A stretch of DNA of 64,000 nucleotides from Berberis thunbergii (lineage: Eukaryota > Streptophyta > Magnoliopsida > Ranunculales > Berberidaceae), in NCBI GenBank assembly GCA_003290165.1, contig QNQO01000522.1, positions 620,001 to 684,000 of the forward strand. The letters run 5' to 3'. The position numbers and the translations under genes were made by a program. This document shows, in pieces, positions 34,325-46,370 of this stretch. The notes under the pieces are model-generated. The model ran no database searches and was not told the DNA's origin. It saw nothing but the letters and a program-made list of their open reading frames with translations. Positions within the stretch are counted from its first letter, which is position 1. The number at the start of each line of letters is the position of its first letter.

Positions 34325-36353
34325 TCGAAAAAGGGATGCTATGTGCACCCACGTATTTCACACCAGCCCAAATGGTTTTTAGGGTGTTTGAAGTGGGGCA
34401 AAATTCTAAATACTTAAAGTTGGGCTTGGAATCCCTCAAATTCCTAATTCATATCCAACAGGATGCTCCTTTATAATTTCATGTTTTCGGATCCTTAGCA
34501 ACAATAGCAGAAGAAAAAAATTTAACTCGTTTGAGTTGAAATTTTCAAGAAAATTACAGATAAACTAAAACAACATGTCAAAAAGTTCCGGACCATTTCT
34601 ATATTGTTCATCGATATTCGTATTTAAATCCACATAATTAAATACCTTGATGAACGATATTTGTAAGTGTTTAAGGACCACCTTTTTGAGTAATCTTGGA
34701 CAATGGGCGTTGGTCGGCCTACTATAGCAAGCCAGTGTCACTCCCAAGGTGGGTGTTTGTTCACTTCGTGATTATAATAGTGAAATCAAAATTTGAAATT
34801 TATTTCATATCTCGAGGCACGTATATTGAAACAAGTTGAAACTTTGACACGTTTTTTTTATGCGAATCTTAAATTTTCCTCAGAATTTCAGTTTGAATGG
34901 AGTACTGGAAAACATGTGCAGTTTCAGGGACTTGAACTGCAAAATTTAGTAGGTTGTCCTACAAAGTGCATATTAGTACCAATGAATGACTTGAAATCTG
35001 ATTTCTAAAATTATTTCTAATTACTAGTTTTCCAGCACGTATTAATAGTTGCAAATTTTAATTGTATAGTCCATCACATATTGTTGTACATGGGCATTAC
35101 CTAGCTAGTATTGACTTTAACAAAACTTGTAATTCATTGAAAACTTTAAATAAACCTCATTCATATCATAAAACTTAAAAATTGAAAAACATTATTCACA
35201 AATTAAAATCTTGTGTTGAAAATTGAATGAATAAAAAGTATTTTGGGGGTTTTAATTTTTGGTCTAATATGTTGGTATATGTTGTGTTGAAAATTAAAAT
35301 AATTTAGAAACTACAATTTCCTTTTATTAATTTTTTTATTAGATAATGTAAAGAGAAATATATAACATGTCACATTTTTATAACATTGCATTTTCACATT
35401 TCTATACCATGCCATTACAAAAAAGGGATTTTTTTAGGCATAACATCCCTCCCCCTCCCCCAATCATAATTCCTAATTAGTAAATCCCCCTCAAAGATAA
35501 AAAGAATTAGAGTTACCCCCAGATCGCTTGAATCCTCACCGAAGTAATTTCCTTTTTCATTTTTGCCCCTGGACCATTTTTTACCATTATTACGCATGTG
35601 CAGCATAAGCAAATGATGAACAACCAGTTACTACTATGTTCGAAGCTCATCGTCGAATCAGATTCAAACTTGAATCTACTCGTTACCTATGGAAATTGAA
35701 GAATTTTGAGAATCTAATAACAAGCAATCCCAAATCTATCCATTGTGAATTTCACTTCTTTAAATAGAGTTGAAGAAGAGGAGTGCATGCATGTCTGATA
35801 GTCAAGGAAGAAGACTTCAATATATGTTTATTGAGTTAGGTTTTGAAGAATTTTTGCAATAATAACTTAGTGGTTTCTACCTTTTTCAAAGGATTTTAAG
35901 CACAATTAATGTAAGTTTGTACTGTTTTATATGTTTTGTGCCAAATTTTCACTTATTAGAGGTTGTTTGGGCTTCAAATGGCGTGAATACGATATTCTTC
36001 TCCACGAAGGTGTCTATGTAATGAAGTATACCATGTTTATGACATTGCGCATTACAAAACAACACTTGCAAAAGATTTCATAACCATTGTAAGACCCGTA
36101 CTTTTCACTGACCTTAATAAATATTTTTGCACATAAAGTGTTCTAATTTATTATCTTTGTGTCACTGTTAAAGTATTATGAATATACACATGTAGTTGTT
36201 TGGTGTTTATGCATGTTTAGTGTGTTGTTTTGTATGATGTGAAATTCTTGTGTGAATATAAGACAGGGGTAATTTCTCATCTGAAACTATTTTTTTTAAA
36301 CAAAATTTTATGTCATTTACCAAATTGTATTTTTCCAAACTCACTTAATGCTC
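34325..36353. other. AT-rich, no gene recognised
   Basis: About 2 kb without a supported coding region on either strand. A TGTAAGACCCG string at 36091 resembles the start of a gypsy LTR but cannot be paired. Short frames show no domain. Confidence 0.5.
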
Positions 36354-39300
36354 TTACCTTTCGAATCTCGGGACGAGATTCTTTTGTGGTGTGTATATTG
36401 TAATACCCACCGAATTATTAAATATACTTTTTATTTAGTATTTGTTAATATATATTGCCAAATATGATATTTTGTTGGTAGTGGTTACAAAAAAAAATGA
36501 AAGTGGGGATATTTAGCAAAACCTAGGAAAACCCTAATTAGAATATTATAATAGAGTTTGGAATACCTAGCCACCTCTTTGCTATACACGAAGAAAAAAA
36601 AAAAAGAGGAAGAACCCTACATAAAGAAAATGGTGAAGGGGAGAAAGAAGAGAAAATTATTCTTTAATCTTGGGGGTTTAGAGTAAGGTGAGTTAAACTC
36701 TATTTACAACTCCACTCATGATTTTGATTGTTCTTGAACCTTCAGTCTCCTTATTTTGTATTGTTGTTCTTTCAGTATACAATCTATGATGCAATTCTTA
36801 TAAAACCCTAAATAATTGTTGTATAAAAACTTGAATGTACTTAAAATCGCGTCTTTATCATACTTCATCACTATTTAAACACTGTTTAACATCACTATTT
36901 GATGGTTGTTTCATCACTGTTATTTTAGAATATCACTATTTGATAATTAATTTTGATGCCATTGTTCATGTGGGAATCCTTGTTTCTTTGGACATCACTA
37001 TTTTAACCACTGTTGATTAGTTGATGATAATGTATTTCCATTCACCATTATACCACTGTGTTTGATTCAAGAAGAAAAAATATTATCGTCCTTACTCCTT
37101 TATTATGACATTAACGTAGCAATAAAAAAGAATAAACTGTTGAGCTTAATATACGTGTAATTCTAGAGAGCCAATCCCACAGTGCCAGGCCGACCCATCA
37201 CCATCCATTATCCTAGAGATGGAGCCATTTTCAGCATCTCTAGGATGATAGATGGTGATGAGCCGGCCTGGCGCTATGGGCCTGACTCTCTAGCAAAGCT
37301 CAAACTTTATTAATTCATATTAGTTGAATTGATGGATATGTATGATGTTAGGAAGTCATATGTTTAGCACATGCTAAAATGTTGGATTTCTATGGCACTA
37401 GGAAGACATGCATCGATATATGCTTTGTGCAATAAATGTTATCTATATTATGGGGATAACATGCATGACATCATATGGGTATATGCCTATGTGGTTATGC
37501 CTACCACTCAATATATTTTAATCGTATTTTATGTTATTTTTTGGACTGCTTATTAGATATTGGTGCACAACAATGGTTAAAAAAATATACTTTTTAGACT
37601 TTATCTATAGAGAAAGAAGATAAGAAAAGTTATTGACCATATCAACTCCTTATTTGAAGAAAATATGAAAATCGAATTAATTAAAACCTTAGGTTTTTTT
37701 TTGTTTAAGCAAATGTTTCATTTTGATATCTTGTATTGTCACAAACTTCGTTACCCATTTTTTGTTTAGTTCAAATGATTTAGAATTTGAATAATAAAGA
37801 AACTGAGTTCACTCACTGGTTTATGTAATGTATTAATTGGGGGCTAGGTTTAGTCAAAATAACATGGTACAATAAATTTGTGACCAAAACTCCTGGATCT
37901 CAAACATTCAAGCCTGACAGTTTTTCTTATCCAATAAATTTTTTTGAGCATTGAGTTGGACCCCAACTTTGTTTACATATCAATATATTTATAGATTTGA
38001 CCATCATCCACTATTTAAAAGCCTAGGCTGGGCTGGACAGTTGTACCTTAATAATGAAACCAAACCTGGACTTTGATTATAATGTGGTTTGAGTTTAGTT
38101 TGATAAAAATGATTTGAAATTTATATGGGTAGTATTCATAATTTGAGGAGATGTATTGGGTAGTTGTATGGTTATTACGTATGTGTATTTGTATTTGTTA
38201 TTCGCATATGACTCAAATTTTATTATCATGCGAATAAACTCGTTAACGAATATGAATTTGCTATATTGAATGGACTTGATTGTCGTACTGTTAAAAAGCA
38301 TTAATTTATGAAAAATGCTAGTTTTTCCAAAATAATGGGATAATATTGTGGTTGATTTATTTATGGTTGACAAAATGCCACCATAAAAGAGTTTTGAGTT
38401 TAAGTTGATTTTTTATGCTCTTTTCCATAACTTAAAAAAAAATGATAAAAAAAATGATAAATGTGTTTTTTATACAGATTTGCTTGTATACATGGTATAT
38501 AATTTTGGATATACAGACTTGCTTGCATATCAGGTACGCCATTCCATGTGAGTTCGATAGTACGTGCAGTATTTAGAAAATATTTGTCATGGATCGAACT
38601 TCGGGTGAAATGACATGTCCCTCAATGTGGTACCCCACTTAGGACATGTACACTCCGAGTGGTTTCAAAGGCAATGGAGAGACACTTGGGTTAGGTGTGT
38701 TCGGCACGGGAGGAGAGTGCGATTGTGAAAAAGAAGCGAATTTTTTTGCATATGCATGGTTGCCTTCAGGGAAGAAACTAAATGTTCATTCGATCATTGA
38801 ATGAGAACTATATGTCTTCCTTAAGAAAAATAAAAGTTTGATTGTTAATATTTCAATGATGATGTATTAGGGTTATGAGTTGAACTTTGATGAAAGTAAA
38901 TTGCTCACACGTATTGAAATACCAGTTAAAATAGTATTCATGATGAAGACTGATAAATTTAGAAATTTCATCTATTTGGTTTCAACCGTTTCGTACAGAA
39001 TAGTAAGTCTACTAATATTTCTGCAGGTCAGACTTATCATGGTCAACCCTCACAGTGTAAGTATTGGTAAAAATAAATATTTAGTTTAGGTACGATAGAA
39101 CTTATTAGTATGAAAAGTTTGCATCGTTGAAGAACTATATATTTTTGAGTTGTTGCTTCCCTGTGTATGTAATATATGAAACTTAATTGTTTTGATAGAG
39201 TTGATGATGACTCATACCAGCTACCTCGCTGACCCAAGTAAGTTTATGCTTCTTGGGTACGTTTTTATGAGAGCGTAGTCATTTAGCCTTTATCGGGTTA

Positions 39301-39440
39301 TAGAGTTTTTTGGCGACATCTTTGGCAGTTTGTTTTAAGGAGCGATCATTTCCAAACAGTTAACCTGGTTAGAATATTTTTGTCTATGCTAATTTTTATT
39401 TAATGTTTCTATTGTTAAATTTTCACGTCCCGAGTTTTGG
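36354..39440 (+). repeat. Probable gypsy pol-end and LTR remnant in AT-rich DNA
   Basis: At 36360-36410 the sequence TTTCGAATCTCGGGACGAGA followed by TTCTTTTGTGGTG and TGTAATACCC has the form of the pol 3' end, purine tract and LTR start seen in Tekay/Del-type chromoviruses. Downstream, 36560-36700 holds AAGAGGAAGAACCCTA, AAGAAGAGAAAATTATT and GGTGAGTTAAAC, and 38560-38740 an island with ATGACATGTCCCTCAATG and TGTGGTACCCCAC, all of LTR flavour. No partner LTR, TSD or coding domain was found. The rest is AT-rich, and I see no gene in it. Confidence 0.35.
37163..37293. repeat. 131 nt imperfect hairpin (MITE or miRNA-like foldback)
   Basis: The arms of 59 nt pair without gaps: CTAGAGAGCCAATCCCACAG at the left and, as reverse complement, CTAGAGAGTCAGGCCCATAG at the right. 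They continue through GCCAGGCCG, CATCACCATC and ATCCTAGAGATG. About ten mismatches are visible, nearly all transitions. The loop is about 13 nt. Weaker pairing (TTGAGCTT/AAGCTCAA) extends outward. It is GC-richer than its AT-rich surroundings. Confidence 0.75.
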
Positions 39441-39716
39441 AAAAGCAAAAATCCTAATCCTACATGGATATAAGGATTTTTTGTTTTCTCGAAAATCAGA
39501 GTGTGACAACCATCATGTTTAAAACTTACATTACATCACTGCAAATGGACTTTGCTTACATCACGACCTACCAAAAGCTTACATTACATGACTGTAATGT
39601 AAGCTTAACAAAATACTTCAAATACATGAGTCTGGCCATTCAAACCAAACTCACAACCTAGACAAAATACAACATATAAATCAAACAAATAACAAAAGTC
39701 AGCCTATTAACACCCT

Positions 39717-39959
39717 CTAACCAAACTTATAGTTGTCACTCTCACCATCCAAATCACTCACAAATGCTATGCCAAGAGGTCTAAATGGTTGTCTGATAAA
39801 CAAGTCTCGTCTCCTACCAATCCCTTGGTTTCCACTAGCATTGCCCCTATCAAGGCCTTGGTTTCCACCATTAGCATTTCCCTTACCAAGGTCTTGGTTT
39901 CCACAACTAGCATTTCCCCTACCAAGGCCTTGGATTACCCTAACATTGCTCTTGGCCAT
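39717..39959 (-). repeat. Coding minisatellite in the MULE tail (GNQGLGRGNA units)
   Basis: On the minus strand about four 30-36 nt units encode G-N-Q-x-L-x-(R/K)-G-N-A with minor changes, then RRRDLFIRQPFRPLG. The units read CCAAGGCCTTGGTTTCCACC on the plus strand. Such low-complexity tails are common in MULE proteins after the zinc knuckle. Confidence 0.7.
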
Positions 39960-40369
39960 ACCTCTACCACCAATAAAACCCCTGGCCTGCCTTTGCTCAT
40001 GCTCCAGCCCCTACACCTGCCTTGGATGCCACTTTGATTTTCACTGCCTTGGAATTCCCTCCATTGGCTTGCAAGTACAAACTTGTACCATTTAATTAAC
40101 AGCTGGAGTTGGACCACCACTAACATTTCTTTCTCCTTCACTTCTAACTGAGCCTTTGCAAGTCCTAGTGTTGTGACCATGATTGGGGGCACCTTGCACA
40201 TTTCCTTGAACCTTTGTCAGGATTAGCTTCAACTACCCCTCTTCTCCTCATGGTCTTTGGCCTCCCAAACATCTTTTAGTATATTGGTGGTAGAACAACA
40301 TATGGTTGCTGTTGATCATGAATAAAAATATTATATATATGGATCAACAAATATAGAAACCATAACATG

Positions 40370-40735
40370 CATCAGTTCATATGCGTTACTTCAATTCATA
40401 TGCATCAGTCTAAATATGCAGCAGCACATCAATTCAGTTCATATGCAGTAGTACATCAGTAATATGTATCAGTTCAGCTCATACGCAGCAGCACATGTGT
40501 GCTTATATGCTTTCTTTTGCATCAGTTCAGTTCATATGCTTCAGTTCAGTTTTTATGCTTTCATATGCATAAGTTCAGTTCATATGCATCAACACATCAG
40601 TCATATGCATCAGTTCATTTCATATGCAGCACATGAGTCATATGCATCAGTTCAGTTCATATGCATCATCACATGTGTGTTTATATGCTTTTATATGCAA
40701 CAGTTCAGCTCATATGCAGCACATCTGTTGAATGC
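40370..40735. repeat. Minisatellite of CATATGCATCAGTTCAGTT units
   Basis: Units of about 18-22 bases (CATATGCATCAGTTCAGTT, CATATGCAGCACATCAGT) recur about fifteen times with drift. They lie within the degenerate MULE, between the SWIM-like region and the tail, and carry no stop-free meaning beyond His/Met/Ser-rich chance frames. Confidence 0.85.
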
Positions 40736-42539
40736 ATACAAAATTGGAAGAAAATTACATGTCCCCAGTCATTTATCATTGGCTTGATCTTGTAGATTTT
40801 GCATAAGCTCTCTGTGGTAGCTTTAAACTGAATGGTATGGTAAGCAATACCTGCATGTAAACACACATCAGTCCATGAAAAGATTTCATGTAAGAAAATA
40901 CTTCTGGGAAATAAATGAGTTGCTATCAAACTTACTTTGCCTAGGAATCAGGTCTCAAATTTGCAATGACTAACTACATGCACATAAGGAATACCACTGA
41001 CTTTTCATACCTTGCATTCACATATATTTTCTACAAGATTCACTTCCCATCTTTCATCATGTACCCAGTAATCGCAATCTCATTCAAATCCACCCTTTGC
41101 ATCCCATAGTACCTCAAATTGGTCATGTGTTTCTCAATCACTTTTCTTACCCTAGGATATGCCCACTATGTCCCAAGTACACCTTTGGTTCTTCTCCGAG
41201 ACATTAGGTTAGAATGCAACAACAAGAATTGCTCCACAAACTGTGTTATTGGTGGATCTCTTAAACCCAGAATCCAACCATTGAAGCACTCAGGGAAGTT
41301 GTTGGTGATGTGTTATGAGAATGACCCCTCCTCAAATATAGCCCTACACCAAGAGTGGATGTTTTTATCTACAAGCAAGAGTGTACACCAAGGTCTATTT
41401 CTCAATCTCTTGAAGCCAGACTCTCATCACACAAGGCTTGTAAGCCTTGCTGCCCCCAACTGTAATACTCAAGTAACTTGCCATTATGCCGAGCCTTTTT
41501 GAAGTTTTTATACATATGGCGAAAACAAAATCTGTGTGAAGATTCTGGGAACGTATTCTTCGCTGCTTCTATCAATCCCTTCTGCATATCTAAGATGATA
41601 GTCAACTTCTTAGGGTGAAGTTTTAGATGTGGTTCGAGTATGGACATGTAGTTTTACACTCAGCCTTGCAAATATAGACCGCTACTGAGAACAATCCATT
41701 ATTCTTATCTAGTGCACAAACAACTAGACACACTTCCTCATACTCAGTTTTCATGAAACACCTAATCCAACCCAAGTAGTGGTCTACATTCCTCTGTAAA
41801 ACTAACAAGAGCAACACTAAAAGATAAGCACAAACCATCAAATGTATCATCACTTACATCCTTTGAGCAAGAAGCAATACTACTTTGGTTTTTCTTCAAA
41901 ATTTGCACAACACTCTGGCAACAATTTGTAACTAGCTTCATAGTTGCCATTAACTTTTTCCATGATCTTCTGTTTAGCCCAGTCCAATAGTTTATCTTCA
42001 CTTGGAAACTCTTCCACACCTTCTTAATAATATTTATGGAACTGTAGGCTTTGTGATGAAGTTGGACATCTTCCTCTAGCTCCTTAGCCACAAAAGCAGC
42101 ATCACATATGAAGTTTTTAAAGTCAGGGTCATGTATGCAAGTGTGCTCCCCATTGAAAGTCACAATCCTAAAAGTGTGTCCATCCTTGCTGTCCACCCTA
42201 ACATAGGCATTACTAAGGACAAATCCTATCCTTTCATAAAGCCCTAACTCTTGTCACTTTCATTTTTTCTATACAAAATGACAAACCTGTTGCATATGAC
42301 ATTGCCACCCTTCTCTACCTTTAAACATGCCACAAGAGCTAAGATACTTCAAAGGAAAACAAGGCGTGAAACTTAAATGAGTTTTTTTTGCCCCCGTTAA
42401 ATTAAACGTTTGATATGGAGGGGAAGTTATGGGATGCCAGACCTTTATTAGCAGTCAATAAAAATTGATTTAAAATGGGGTACATTACAACTATACCCAT
42501 AAAGAAAACAACGGAAGACTACTATCTTGGATGTTTAAT

Positions 42540-43590
42540 ATATGCAATGCGCAATTCATCTAAAATGAAGCAAGGCCTTGGGTAATCTAGGAAGAGTATC
42601 CAAATAATAGATGCCCCTTATTTTTTCAATTTGTGCTCCACTAGCTAGCCCATCCGCCACCGTGTTTGCTTCACAATAAACATGGATAACCACGCAATTC
42701 ATATGTTGGCATATTTTTCTAATCTCTAACCAGATGGAATGTTAGTTCTAGGGAATCTTGAATCTTTTGTGGTACCATTCACATACCAACATTGAGTTTG
42801 TCTAAACCACAACATTGGAAAATCGAGCTTGCACACATAACTTAATACCCTCAAGGAATGCCAAGGATTCACCCCTACTGTGTGACCCGTTTCCAAAGAA
42901 AATTTGCCTAGCCATTAAACATCCACCAGTGTCATCTTTTACAATCACCCCACCAACTGAATCGTTTTATCTAGTCGACCCATCTATATTTACCGCAACC
43001 CAATCCGCTAGGGAAAAAAACTCCAAAAAACTACCAGGGATGGCTTGCTCATCACTGCAATCGTCCAAAAGCTTAGTGCCCCAACCACTCCATTTGGATC
43101 GATTAAAGTTGCTTTGGGTATGAAAACCTAAGACACTAGTATCCACTTTGATAATAACATAATGTGCGTTCCAACCCTTAATTTTGAATAAATCGTTGTT
43201 CCTTTGCAGCCAAAATTTCATAGAACAAACAGGGTAGTGAGATTAATATATAAAATTCCAAGATGTGAAAGCTTCAACGCACGCCTGAACTACACTTGTA
43301 ACATGGGATAAATATCCAATGTGCGACATAATGTATCCAAAGATGCACTAAAAATGTTGCCATTCCATGTTTGCTAAATCGCTATCTATAAACACATGTT
43401 TTGAAGACTCGAAGCTTGGAATATCACAACAATTACATTTAGTGGCAAGTTTGTAACCAAACCGGATGTAGTTATTCTTGGTATTAAATCCCACTTCAAG
43501 GCAAGTCTTTGACCTGAGGCAATCCTGAGGGTATATTGGTCCAATATTTTTGTGTCTCGGTATTCATGCATCAAATCTGATATCTGATCT
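42540..43590 (-). pseudogene. L1 LINE 3' part: zf-RVT and RNase H, minus strand
   Basis: On the minus strand, 43590-43350 gives a zf-RVT-like block (CLEVGFNTKNNYIRFGYKLA, CNCCDIPSFESSKHVF). The RNase H domain follows from about 43020 with WVAVNIDGST, GGVIVKDDTG, a Glu in RGESLAFLEGIKLC, an altered Asp site (TNSMLVCEW) and HVYCEANTVADGLA. It ends near LPRLPKALLHF at about 42560. Only the 3' third of the element is present, as in 5'-truncated L1 copies. It is head-to-head with the plus-strand L1 that starts at about 43600 and is related to it. Confidence 0.88.
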
Positions 43591-43599
43591 TGGCCGTAT

Positions 43600-45330
43600 A
43601 GAGTAGGGATTCAACCCTTTCGCCACAATGGCGCAACCGGCCGCCAATGGTGTCATGCCACTGTTCGGGCTTGGAGGAGCCTTTATGGGGAGTCCCACAA
43701 CCTCTACGTTCTTTCGCACAAGTTTTTGGGTCAGTTAGTAGCGATCTAGTGGATGAAAAACCTACAGATTCCACAAGTTTCATATGTTGCAAACCATGTC
43801 GTGGTGTTGAAGTTTTTAGTTTTCGTCCACCTCTTGATGTGATCAGGGATTCGATTCACAGGTTTTTGGGGGATTTCTAGAGAGTTTACCATGGGTCTTT
43901 TTGATCCAAAAAATGTTTTTGTGAGGGTGCAGTCTAATTTGGAGTTGAAGATTCTTCATTTGAATCAAGGTTTTAGCCAACGAGCGGATCCGGTGCAGTC
44001 CAAGGAATGTTTTTGTGAGGTTCAAGATTCTTCATTTGCATCAAGGTTTTAGCCTACGAGTGGATCCGGAGTTGACTCTATTGTAAGTAGAATTACCGGA
44101 GCTTCCTTTAGAGTTTTTTCATCCATTGATTATGAGAGCTATTGGGGATTTGGGGAGAATCTATTATAGTACTAGATGCTTCACTCGGACAAAAGTGTGG
44201 CGAATGTGTGTCAAGATAAGGTTACTAAACCGCTTTCGTCTAGGATTTGGATTGAGAGACTAAAAAATGGTGTGTATTGGCCAAAATTGGTCTTTCTAGG
44301 TTTTAAGTATTGTGATCATTGTGCATTTATTGGTCACGATATGGTGGTTAGGAGGGTCCTAGGGAACAAGGGAAGAGGTAATCAAAATGGGAATGTTGTT
44401 GCGCAAATGAAGAAGGAAGTAGAGTTGGTTATAACCAAGAGGAAAACCAGGCTACGAAGTAGGTCTTTGTGCTTATGGCCAAGCAAAACGATGTTGCACT
44501 CAAGGAGAGGGTGGGTACGAGTGGGGCAAAAGATACCCAGAGGTTTGAGAACAATGATTCTAAGGAGGCGCAGGTTGGATGTTGCAAGGTATTTCTAGCA
44601 CACGGGGAAGAAGTGGGGCAAAAGATGCCCACAGTATTGAGTTGTTATGATTGGTTAATAAATCCGGTGCATTGGTGGATTCACCAACGGAGAAGGATGC
44701 GGAGTCGAATAGGAGCAGTTTGTATGTAATAAACAAAGGCGACAAGCCACAAGCTGACTGTGTGGAGAATGAACAATTTTGTGCAAGGTAAGAATGGTGT
44801 TGATGATACAACATTAGACATGGATATGTTGGTGGGTGCCAAATACACAGTTAGTAAGGCTGAGAGGGCTATGGAGGTTAATTAGATAGATTTGAACTCA
44901 TTCAACAAGTTTGCTCAACAGACGAAGTCGCAAAACCTGGTTGCAAATATGGTACATATTGTCCCTTCAAAATAATGTATTGCTAGAATCTTCAGAAGTG
45001 TGAGGTGCAAAACAAGGTAGTAAAGAATGAGGAGGAACAAGAAAGTGGGTACAAGGCAATATAGTCTTGAGCTAGTAGCGAGACAACATGGTTTAGGAGA
45101 GATACAGAAAATGGCAGAGCATGGGAAAATATTTCTTTCATGGAGGACCGAGAAGCTGAGGGGTTTTGACCTGGAGTTGTAATGCCTAAAAGTGGTCTGG
45201 TTGAGAGAGTCGCAGTATGATAACGAGGATAATCATCGGCCCTCTTCTAACACAGAATTTGAGATGGGTCACCTATCTGATAAGGCAAAGTCGAAGAAAA
45301 AAAAAAGAAAAACTCAAAAACCAACATTCC
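43600..45330 (+). pseudogene. Plus-strand L1 LINE: ORF1 region
   Basis: Upstream frames include RSFAQVFGSVSSDLVDEKPT and FRPPLDVIRDSIHRFLGDF at 43700-43880, and RIWIERLKNGVYWPKLVFLG with YCDHCAFIGHD at 44245-44340, a zinc-knuckle-like region. ORF1 of plant L1s is an RNA-binding protein with a DUF4283-like domain and CCHC knuckle. The reading frame is broken many times between 43880 and 45330 and the middle is hard to follow. The assignment rests mainly on position before the endonuclease and on the knuckle. Confidence 0.6.
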
Positions 45331-45384
45331 TACTAGGGAATGCAGACTGACGAGAATAATACTGCTTCAACTAGAACAATGACT

Positions 45385-46370
45385 GTCAACATGATGTATT
45401 GGAATGCGTGCACACGTGTGGGGGGATAGGGAATTGGGCGACCTGTAGCAGAATCAAGAAGCCCGTTAAGAAGTATGACGTTAATATTTGGTAATTGCAG
45501 AACCCATGATGTATAACCGACACATGAAGGTGAGGGGTAAGATTGGTTTGCCATTTTTTTAATCTAACGAGTTTATGGAGAGAAACTTTGGATTTTTTTT
45601 TGTCCAATGAGATATAGGTTAAAACAGTGGGTACCTTAGAACAGATCATTCATTGTAAGGTCAATTTGGTTTAGACTGATTTGGTATTACACGTTTCTTT
45701 TGTGTATATGAAGTGTTCAATACAGGATAACGTGGTCTTTGGGGGGAATGGAGCATTTTGCACTGGCTATTTCTAATCCGTGGCTAATTGGAGAGGATTT
45801 CAATGTGATCATGGAATGGTGATGAGAGATTTGGGGGACTGAAACCTAGTTTCTTCGGCCTTACAGACTTTATAGACGTATTTCGTCTTGTGGTCTTTTG
45901 GAATTTGGTTTTGTTGGACCGAAATTTACTTGGTGTAATAATCAGCAAGGCAAAAATAGGATGTGGGCTAGATTGAATATGTTTTGTGCCAATGCAAATG
46001 GTTGGTTGTTATGCAGGACACAAGAGTTGAGCATTTGCTCAGAACATGTTCGAATCATGAGCCTCTACTGGTGTCCTTACAATAACTTCACGAGCAGGTA
46101 TGTCTCCATTTAGATTTCAAAGAGTGTGGACTATGCATCACAATTTTCAAGAATTTGTAAACAACCATTGGAATGTGAATGTATGTGTACGAGAGCCATG
46201 GACGAGTTAGACTTTAAATTAAACAATATGAGGTAGATTTTTAAGTTATGGAATAAGAAGTTTTTTTGGAATGTGTTTAGTACCTAAGGCGTCTGGAGAA
46301 TGAAATACACAACTGAAATTTTCTTTGCTACATGACTGGGATGGGAATACCAGTGTTAACTTGAATAAGT
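45385..46370 (+). pseudogene. Plus-strand L1 LINE: endonuclease domain
   Basis: The domain begins with MMYWNA at about 45392, the usual start of the L1 apurinic endonuclease (xxxWNxRG). It continues at 45770 with WLIGEDFNVIM (catalytic G-D-F-N), a stop, then LTDFIDVFR, LEFGFVGPKFTWCNNQQGKN at 45895 (T-W motif) and NRMWARLNMF. The final SDH-type motif region (EHLLRTCSNHEPLL in another frame) is near 46035. The endonuclease nicks target DNA to prime reverse transcription. Frameshifts are frequent. Confidence 0.85.

Larger units (their letters stand above)
39700..42290 (-). pseudogene. Mutator-like (MULE) transposase, minus strand, degenerate
   Basis: On the minus strand, a MuDR DNA-binding-like block (GHTFRIVTFNGEHTCIHDPD) appears at 42180. 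The transposase core follows with CRPLLGLD at 41775, VCLVVCALDKNNGLF at 41725, and LTIILDMQKGLIEA and SHRFCFRHMYKNF at 41600-41510. A SWIM-like zinc motif lies near 41030-40950. The tail after about 40200 has a CCHC-like GHNTRTCKGS block and a Gly/Asn-rich repeat region (39717-39959). MURA proteins cut at long terminal inverted repeats. Frames change near 41850, 41640 and repeatedly after 41400. No flanking TIRs were identified. Confidence 0.88.
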
